Source: Mycolicibacter terrae
GTDB taxonomy: Bacteria; Actinomycetota; Actinomycetes; Mycobacteriales; Mycobacteriaceae
Reading direction: 5' to 3'
Assembly (NCBI RefSeq): GCF_010727125.1
Contig: NZ_AP022564.1
Location: forward strand, 62,001-126,000
DNA: 64,000 nucleotides
Shown piece after piece: positions 58,729 to 64,000 of the stretch (its first letter is position 1; each line of letters opens with the position of its first letter). The notes beneath the pieces were generated by a model. The model did not search any database, was not told where the DNA came from, and saw only the letters and a program-made list of their open reading frames with translations. Position numbers and translations under genes: made by a program.

Positions 58729-59979
58729 TCACCACGGTGGCCGGGTCAGCCACAGGTGGTCGGTCGACCCGCCGCCGTACGGCCCGCTCGTTACGGTGGT
58801 CCGCAGCACCAGGTCGAACGCCTCGGAGCGGATGCGGCGATCGGTGTACAGCAGCACCGCCACACCGGCGGTGAAGGGCAGCACGATGATCTGGCCGATC
58901 GTCGCACCTATGCGGGAGAACAGGCCCAGCTGCGCCGTGCCGGTCAGGGCGTCCGCACCGTGTGTGACCGCCATCCCGATGATGTTGAACGGAAACGCCA
59001 CCGCGCTGCTGACCAGGGAGGCGATCAAAGCGGTCAGGACCATGATGCCCAGGACGCGCCAGAAGCTGTTGCGTACCAGGGCGAACGACCGGCGCATCGC
59101 TTCGAAGACCGGTTGCCGCTCCAGCACGATCACCGTCGGTGCGAACACCAATACCGCGTAGCCGTATCCCAAGACCGCGACCAAGCCCAGCACCAGCGGC
59201 AGGCCGACCAAGACGGCGGCCCCGGTGCCCCCGGCCCCGGCGGCGACCGCGATGACGAACGCGGCGAAGCCGCACAACACCGCTGCTGCCAGCCCCACCA
59301 GAGCGGTCAGACCGATCAACGCCGCAAAACGGGTGCGGACGATCGCCCAGGCTTCGCCGACGGTGATCGGTGAGCCGAACACCGAGCGCCCGACGACGGC
59401 GGTCAGCATGCCGGTCAGCACGATGGTGCCCAGGGCGGTCACGATGGCGGCCCCGGCCGCCCCGGTCAGCCACGCCGCCACGTCACCCCCGGAGATCTCG
59501 GTGGCCGACTGCCCGCTATGTGCCGGCCCGACCGCTGTCAACAGGCCGAACAGCGCGATCCCGCTGATGATCTGGGTCGCCACCACGACGATCGCGGTCA
59601 GCCCGAGCACGACCGCCGGGTTGGCCCGGACGTAGCCGACCGCACCGTTGTAGATGTCGGTCAGGCTGAGCGGGCGCAGCGGGATCACCCCGGGTTTGAG
59701 CTCAGGCTGCGGGTATCCGGGCTGCGGCCCGTATCCCGGTGGTGGGCCGTAGCCGGGAGGTGGTGGGCCGTATCCCGGGGGTGGCGGCCCGTATCCCGGG
59801 GGTGGGCCGTAGCCGGGCGGGGGCCCGTAACCCGGAGGTGGCGGGCCGTAGCCGGGCGGGGGGCCGTATCCCGGAGGTGGCGGGCCGTAGCCGGGCGGGG
59901 GGCCGTATCCCGGGGGTGGTGGGCCGTAGCCGGGCGGCGGGAAACCAGGGCCGGGATAGCCGGGCGGCGGATTCACCAT
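58729..59979 (-). CDS. Pro/Gly/Tyr-rich multi-pass membrane protein (Rv3689 type)
   Basis: 416 residues. The first about 85 residues are tandem PPPGYGPPPPGYGPPPGYG units. Then six or so membrane helices, from VGYVRANPAVVLGLTAIVVV to IGQIIVLPFTAGVAVLLYTD, with the motif FAPTVIVLERQPVFEAMRRS and FALVRNSFWRVLGIM that is typical of the glycerophosphoryl-diester-phosphodiesterase membrane-domain family. First gene of the operon that runs through moxR and DUF58. ATG 59979 (MVNPPPGYPGPG). Divergent from yqeY, 25 bases apart. Confidence 0.85.
   Translation of the reverse strand: MVNPPPGYPGPGFPPPGYGPPPPGYGPPPGYGPPPPGYGPPPGYGPPPPGYGPPPGYGPPPGYGPPPPGYGPPPPGYGPPPGYGPQPGYPQPELKPGVIPLRPLSLTDIYNGAVGYVRANPAVVLGLTAIVVVATQIISGIALFGLLTAVGPAHSGQSATEISGGDVAAWLTGAAGAAIVTALGTIVLTGMLTAVVGRSVFGSPITVGEAWAIVRTRFAALIGLTALVGLAAAVLCGFAAFVIAVAAGAGGTGAAVLVGLPLVLGLVAVLGYGYAVLVFAPTVIVLERQPVFEAMRRSFALVRNSFWRVLGIMVLTALIASLVSSAVAFPFNIIGMAVTHGADALTGTAQLGLFSRIGATIGQIIVLPFTAGVAVLLYTDRRIRSEAFDLVLRTTVTSGPYGGGSTDHLWLTRPPW
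59726..59940. repeat. 18- to 21-bp coding repeats (GPPPGYG/GPPPPGYG)
   Basis: About ten units of GGGCCGTAGCCGGGCGG-like sequence in varied form encode the GYGPPP(P) repeat at the N terminus of the Rv3689-type protein. The units vary at synonymous positions, so expansion is not very recent. Confidence 0.8.
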
Positions 59980-60004
59980 ATGGCTGAGCGTAGCGTTATG
60001 CGGC

Positions 60005-60469
60005 ATGGCGGAACTCAAATCGAAGTTGCGTGCGGACCTGACCCAAGCGATGAAGGCGCAGGACAAGCTGCGCACCGCGACCCTGCGGATGCTGCTGGCA
60101 GCGATCCAGTCCGAAGAGGTCTCGGGCAAGCAGGCCCGCGAGCTGACCGATGACGACGTGCTCAAGGTGCTGGCCCGCGAGGCCCGCAAGCGTGCGGAGT
60201 CCGCGGCGATCTACACCGAGAACGGCCGTGGTGAACTCGCCGCCGAAGAACACGCCGAGGCCAGGATCATCGCCGAATACCTGCCCGAACCGCTCAGCGA
60301 TGCCGAGCTGGCCGACGTAGTCGACACCGCGCTGGCGCAGGTGGCCGAGCAGATCGGCGAACGCCCGCACATCAAGCACATGGGCCTGGTGATGAAGGCC
60401 GCCACCGCGATCGCCGCGGGCAAGGCCGACGGCGCCCGGCTGTCGGCCGCGGTCAAGGAACGCCTCTAG
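60005..60469 (+). CDS. GatB/YqeY-domain protein (Rv3688c type)
   Basis: 154 residues. MAELKSKLRADLTQAMKAQD start, LRMLLAAIQSEEV, DVLKVLAREARKRAESAAIY, EARIIAEYLPEPLSDAELAD and KHMGLVMKAATA are the YqeY signature. Related to the C-terminal tRNA-binding domain of GatB; function of the free-standing form is not settled, possibly tRNA-linked. The GH15 gene begins 7 bases downstream and may be in the same transcript. Confidence 0.9.
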   Translation: MAELKSKLRADLTQAMKAQDKLRTATLRMLLAAIQSEEVSGKQARELTDDDVLKVLAREARKRAESAAIYTENGRGELAAEEHAEARIIAEYLPEPLSDAELADVVDTALAQVAEQIGERPHIKHMGLVMKAATAIAAGKADGARLSAAVKERL

Positions 60470-60476
60470 ACCACCG

Positions 60477-62270
60477 ATGGTGTCGGCGCCGCTCGAGGAC
60501 TATGCGCTGCTGGGTGACCTGCATACCGCGGCGCTGCTGGGCCGTGACGGCAGCATCGACTGGCTGTGCCTGCCCCGCTTCGACTCCCCGGCCTGTTTCG
60601 CCGCGCTACTGCACGACGAGTCCGCCGGCCACTGGCGCATCGGCCCGGCCGCCGGCGGGCCGGCCACCCGGCGCGGCTACCGCGGCGACACCCTGATCGT
60701 CGACAGCGAATGGGACACCCCGGACGGCACGGTGCGGGTCACCGACTTCATGCCGCCGCGCGGCAAGAACGCCGACGTCGTCCGGATCGTCGAAGGCGTC
60801 TCGGGGCGGGTGCCGATGCGGATGGATCTGGTGATCCGGTTCGACTACGGCAATGTGGTGCCCTGGATCCGCCGCAGCGACTACGGGCTGGTCGCGGTCG
60901 CCGGACCGGACACGGTCTGTCTGACCAGCCCGGTCACCATGCGGGGCGAAAACATGACGACCGTGGCGGAATTCGCGGTGCCCGCCGGCGAGAAGGTGCC
61001 GTTCGTGCTGACCCACACGCCGTCGCATCTGCTGCCCGACGCCGCGCGTTCCGAGGCGATTCGCGCGCTGGGGAAGACCGTGTCGTTCTGGCAGAACTGG
61101 ATCGACCAGTGCCGGTACCAGGGCCAGTGGTCCGATGCGGTGCGCCGCGCGGTGATCACCCTCAAAGCGCTCACCTACGCCCCCACCGGGGGCATCGTCG
61201 CCGCGGCCACCACTTCACTACCGGAATGCCTTGGCGGGGTTCGTAACTGGGACTACCGCTACTGCTGGCTGCGCGACGCAACCTTCGCCCTGCAGGCGCT
61301 GCTGAGCACCGGCTACGTCGCCGAAGCCAAGGCCTGGCGGGAGTGGCTGGTGCGCGCGGTGGCCGGCGACCCGGCCAAACTGCAGATCATGTACGGCCTG
61401 GACGGCACCCGCCGGCTGCCGGAGCAGACCCTGGATTGGCTGTCCGGTTATGAGGGTTCGGCGCCGGTGCGGGTCGGCAACGGGGCGGCGGGGCAGTTCC
61501 AGCTCGACGTGTGGGGCGAGGTGCTCGACGGGCTGAACCTGGCGCTGGATGCCGGTCTGGAGTGTGAGGACACCGCCTGGGATATCCAACGCGCCCTGCT
61601 GGATTTCCTCGAGGGCAACTGGGACCGGCCCGACGCCAGCCTCTGGGAAGTCCGGGGCCCGCAACGGCATTTCGTGCATTCGAAGGTGATGGCGTGGGCC
61701 GGGGTGGACCGCGCGGTGCACGCGGTGCAGACCCACGGCCGGGAAGGCCCGGTCGACCAGTGGCGGGCGCTGGCCGCCGCGATCCACGCCGACGTGTGCG
61801 AGCACGGCTTCGACGCCGACCGTGGGACGTTCACGCAATCCTATGGGTCTGCCGGCCTGGATTCGGCGCTGCTGCTGATTCCACGAGTGGGATTCCTGCC
61901 GTGGCACGATCCGCGGGTTGCGGGAACCGTCGACGCGGTGCAGCGCGAACTGTCCAGTGACGGCTTCCTGAGGCGCTACCAGACAGACGGCGAGAGCTCG
62001 GTGGACGGCCTGCCCGGCAGCGAGGGCGCATTTTTGGTGTGCACCTTCTGGCTGGCCGACGCGCTGCACGGCATCGGCCGCCGCGACGAGGCCCGCGCAC
62101 TGTTCGAGCGACTGCTGGGCCTGCGCAATGACGTCGGGCTGCTCAGCGAGGAATACGACACCGCGGCTCGCCGGCAGGTCGGCAACACCCCGCAGGCCTT
62201 CTCAATGGTGGGGCTGGTCAACACCGCTCGGGCGCTCAGCGGGGAGTCGACCCGGACCCGCGACACCTAG
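60477..62270 (+). CDS. Glycoside hydrolase family 15 enzyme (trehalase/glucoamylase-like)
   Basis: 597 residues without a signal peptide. N-terminal beta domain (DYALLGDLHTAALLGRDGSI, DWLCLPRFDSPACFA), then the (alpha/alpha)6 barrel: CLGGVRNWDYRYCWLRDATF, the probable general acid Glu in ASLWEVRGPQRHFVHSKVM, and the general base Glu in GLLSEEYDTAARRQVGNTPQ with AFSMVGLVNTA. Mycobacterial GH15 enzymes include trehalases (M. smegmatis MSMEG_4535 type, about 670 residues); this shorter member may differ in substrate. Start ATG 60477; GTG 60480 also possible. Confidence 0.88.
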   Translation: MVSAPLEDYALLGDLHTAALLGRDGSIDWLCLPRFDSPACFAALLHDESAGHWRIGPAAGGPATRRGYRGDTLIVDSEWDTPDGTVRVTDFMPPRGKNADVVRIVEGVSGRVPMRMDLVIRFDYGNVVPWIRRSDYGLVAVAGPDTVCLTSPVTMRGENMTTVAEFAVPAGEKVPFVLTHTPSHLLPDAARSEAIRALGKTVSFWQNWIDQCRYQGQWSDAVRRAVITLKALTYAPTGGIVAAATTSLPECLGGVRNWDYRYCWLRDATFALQALLSTGYVAEAKAWREWLVRAVAGDPAKLQIMYGLDGTRRLPEQTLDWLSGYEGSAPVRVGNGAAGQFQLDVWGEVLDGLNLALDAGLECEDTAWDIQRALLDFLEGNWDRPDASLWEVRGPQRHFVHSKVMAWAGVDRAVHAVQTHGREGPVDQWRALAAAIHADVCEHGFDADRGTFTQSYGSAGLDSALLLIPRVGFLPWHDPRVAGTVDAVQRELSSDGFLRRYQTDGESSVDGLPGSEGAFLVCTFWLADALHGIGRRDEARALFERLLGLRNDVGLLSEEYDTAARRQVGNTPQAFSMVGLVNTARALSGESTRTRDT

Positions 62271-62343
62271 TGGTCGGCGCGCCGAGAGCCTCCCGCATCG
62301 GTGCGGGGTTCCCGCGTCGATGTAGCTGGGGCCCACGTGTTGC

Positions 62344-62436
62344 TCAGTCGTGGTTGAAATGCGCCGAGAGCGCGATCAGGATCGTCACGATGATGAGGAT
62401 CGCGACGATCGGAACCACCCACGGCAGTACTTCCAT
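62344..62436 (-). CDS. 30-residue small membrane protein
   Basis: ATG 62436 to TGA 62344 encodes MEVLPWVVPIVAILIIVTIL then IALSAHFNHD: one hydrophobic helix with a short polar end, the usual shape of a real bacterial small membrane protein. Codons use G or C at nearly every third position, as in local genes. No good ribosome binding site is visible (GTG 62439 directly precedes). It lies in the 263-base gap between the GH15 and protease genes, convergent with GH15. Not recognised as a known family. Confidence 0.5.
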   Translation of the reverse strand: MEVLPWVVPIVAILIIVTILIALSAHFNHD

Positions 62437-62533
62437 CACAACGCCAGGGTAGGACGGTGTCGCCGCGGGCGACATCATGATGTCTCGAGGGGATTCCTAG
62501 CCCACGTTTCGTGCGTTCGGATACCCTCGCCGG

Positions 62534-63184
62534 GTGGGTGCAAGGCCGCGCAACGGATGGACATCGAGCCTGCTCACGGCCGCGCTCGCGGTTGCGGGGC
62601 TGGTCTTCGCCGGCCCGGCGCCGGCCAACCCGACGGCCGGCATGGAGGTCGGCGACGACAACAGCGTCTGCACCGCCGGGTTCGCCGTCCAGGACCGCTT
62701 CGGCGACTACTACCTCTTGACCAGCGGGCATTGCGACGCCGGCGACGGCTCGGAATGGACCGATTCCGGCGCGGCACCGCTGGGCCGCATTTTCGCCAGC
62801 GAGAACAACGGCGACGACCGCGACGCGGCCATCATCCGACTTGCCCCGGGAACCCCTCCGCCCAGCGGGGGCGTCGACGGGCGCTACCACATCCGCGACG
62901 TGCTGCGCCCCGATCAGATCCAGGTCGGTATGCCGTTCTGCAAAGTCGGGTCCCAGACCGGCGAGACGTGCGGTGTCGTCACCGAAATAGCGGGCAACGT
63001 GGTGGTGACCAACCTGTTCAGTATCGAAGGCGACAGCGGCAGCCCGGGTTTCGTGACGAACCCGGACGGCAGCGTCAGCGCCGCGGGGATCCTGATGGGC
63101 GGGCCCGAAGACGACGACAACACCACCTACTTCATGATGGTCGAGCCGCTGCTGCGCGAGTGGCGACTGCAGATCCTGAACTGA
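62534..63184 (+). CDS. Secreted S1-family (chymotrypsin-like) serine protease
   Basis: 216 residues. Signal peptide (SSLLTAALAVAGLVFAGPAPA). The catalytic triad is visible: H66 in LLTSGHCDAG, D97 in GDDRDAAIIRL, S168 in SIEGDSGSPGFV. C46/C67 and C136/C146 fit the two conserved disulfides. The domain is minimal, with a short prosegment at most. Start GTG 62534. Substrate unknown; related exported proteases occur across mycobacteria and streptomycetes. Confidence 0.87.
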   Translation: MGARPRNGWTSSLLTAALAVAGLVFAGPAPANPTAGMEVGDDNSVCTAGFAVQDRFGDYYLLTSGHCDAGDGSEWTDSGAAPLGRIFASENNGDDRDAAIIRLAPGTPPPSGGVDGRYHIRDVLRPDQIQVGMPFCKVGSQTGETCGVVTEIAGNVVVTNLFSIEGDSGSPGFVTNPDGSVSAAGILMGGPEDDDNTTYFMMVEPLLREWRLQILN

Positions 63185-63298
63185 GGCTTGCGCGGGGCCC
63201 TATTCGAGTGAGCCGGCAGTAAATCCGGTTACGCGCGCCTATGGTGGACGAATCAACACCGTTATGAGTGATCAGATGACAACAGAGATGAGACGGCA

Positions 63299-63622
63299 AT
63301 GAGCCGATTGCTGCGGCACCGGGCCACGATGGCCGTGTCTGCCCTTGCCGCGACATCAGTGTCGCTGATCGGACTCGCGTCACCCGCCATCAGCGGGGCC
63401 GACCCCGCCGATGGCTGCGGCTACGGCATGTACTTCAACACAGAGACGAACCAGTGCGAGCCCGGGGGTGTCGACCCGCATCCGATCATCGGACCCGCCG
63501 GACCTATCGGCGTCGGTGTTGGTGGACCGGTCGGACCTGGTGGCGTTGTCGGTCCGGTCGGGCCCGGCCCGGTCGGACCCGGCGCGGTCGGACCCGGGCC
63601 GATCGGACCCGGCCGGCGCTAG
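63299..63622 (+). CDS. Small secreted collagen-like Gly/Pro-rich protein
   Basis: 107 residues. A signal peptide (TMAVSALAATSVSLIGLASP, cleavage near SGADP), a short conserved segment DGCGYGMYFNTETNQCEPGG with two cysteines, then about 45 residues of Gly-Pro-Val/Ile/Ala units (IGPAGPIGVGVGGPVGPGG, VGPVGPGPVGPGAVGPG, PIGPGRR), near to collagen-like Gly-X-Y spacing but irregular. ATG 63299 is preceded by GAGATGAGA. The Cys-containing head recurs in small mycobacterial exported proteins. Function unknown. Confidence 0.75.
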   Translation: MSRLLRHRATMAVSALAATSVSLIGLASPAISGADPADGCGYGMYFNTETNQCEPGGVDPHPIIGPAGPIGVGVGGPVGPGGVVGPVGPGPVGPGAVGPGPIGPGRR

Positions 63623-63742
63623 ACACCCCCGCAAAGGGTGATCCGCTCGGCCGACGGCACCTCGATGTCCTTCGAAGCTGCGTTCTGCAGCGCGGCACGG
63701 TCTGACGAACCCAGAACCGCGGCGGTAAGCCGAGGGCGTCCG

Positions 63743-64000
63743 CTATTCCGCTAAGCGGAAATAAGGTTCAACCGTGCCGCTGAGTTTGACGACCATCGGA
63801 TTGCCGCGGCGATCCTTGGCGGTAGGGACTTCCACACGCACCCAACCCTCGGCCACGTTGTATTCGTGCACATTGGTTTTCTCGACGCCATTGAAGCGAA
63901 TACCCACGTCGCGGCGGAGCACCTCTTCGCTATAGAAGGCGCTGCGCGGATCGATGGAGAGGTGATTCGGTGGAACGTCTGTGTTCTGGTCCTCGGACAT
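63743..64000 (-). CDS. DUF3297 family protein
   Basis: 85 residues, complete: the ATG is the last codon of the window. MSEDQNTDVPPNHLSIDPRS, then FYSEEVLRRDVGIRFNGVEK, WVRVEVPTAKDRRGNPMVVK and LSGTVEPYF match the DUF3297 pattern (NHLSIDPRSPHY, RGIGVRFNG, GRTVDRRGNPLTVK). Small cytoplasmic protein of unknown function, widespread in proteobacteria and actinobacteria. Its promoter lies outside the window. The 120 bases before it (63623-63742) show nothing recognisable. Confidence 0.88.
   Translation of the reverse strand: MSEDQNTDVPPNHLSIDPRSAFYSEEVLRRDVGIRFNGVEKTNVHEYNVAEGWVRVEVPTAKDRRGNPMVVKLSGTVEPYFRLAE

Overview
The window is high-GC actinobacterial DNA and almost certainly comes from a member of the Mycobacteriaceae. 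Three things point there: the complete ergothioneine operon egtABCDE, mycobacterial families (MmpS/MmpL, LucA, DUF5078, DUF4185, DUF7159), and a backbone gene order that, as I recall it, follows the M. tuberculosis segment Rv3731 to Rv3688c almost gene for gene. I cannot name the species. Rv numbers here are recalled orthology, not database results.

Layout. 1-2888: 3' part of a haloalkane dehalogenase, then ligC and its primase-polymerase partner. 2880-8279: an inserted TetR / mmpS / mmpL / DUF5078 block arranged like the M. tuberculosis mmpS4-mmpL4-Rv0455c siderophore-export locus, with palindromic operators and a degenerate IdeR-like box. 8284-10889: a DUF4226-like protein, lucA, tRNA-Ser(GGA), a 53-bp tandem repeat and the SRP RNA. 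10890-20654: aspC, a CHAP hydrolase, dnaX, an FAD monooxygenase, a methyltransferase/FAD-oxidase pair related to 10-methyl fatty acid synthesis, ami1, ebfC and recR. 20771-25761: a DUF559-type gene and a tightly overlapping alkane-hydroxylation operon (alkB-rubA-rubB-reductase) with a PucR regulator. 25782-34541: gatD-murT, dnaQ, leuA with an apparent leader-peptide attenuator, ask, asd and a DUF4185 protein.

34534-48004: a secreted Ala/Gly/Asn repeat protein, two His-rich single-pass membrane proteins in tandem, catalase, Ohr, a PknH-sensor-like secreted protein, then egtABCDE. This is a concentration of oxidative-stress functions. It is followed by a second copy of the fatty-acid methyltransferase and a large Pro/Gly-repeat DUF7159 protein. 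48310-53326: glpK, a membrane-anchored HNH nuclease, a PadR regulator with an unusual Gly/Phe/Pro tail, and RDD and SpoIIM-like membrane proteins. 53352 to about 54508: an IS110-family element inserted between the SpoIIM-like gene and the MoxR/DUF58/DUF4350/DUF4129 membrane module (54715-59979). 60005-64000: yqeY, a GH15 hydrolase, a 30-residue membrane peptide, a secreted S1 protease, a collagen-like secreted protein and a DUF3297 protein.

Most genes are packed with 1-4 base overlaps (egt, alk, gatD-murT and moxR operons). Accessory insertions into the conserved backbone are the mmp block, the CHAP gene, the alk operon, catalase-ohr, the second methyltransferase, HNH/PadR and the IS element. 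The best candidates for new biology are the siderophore-export-like block, the leuA attenuator, the repeat proteins at 34534-35298 and 45773-48004, and the non-coding flank of the IS110 element, which could encode a bridge RNA.
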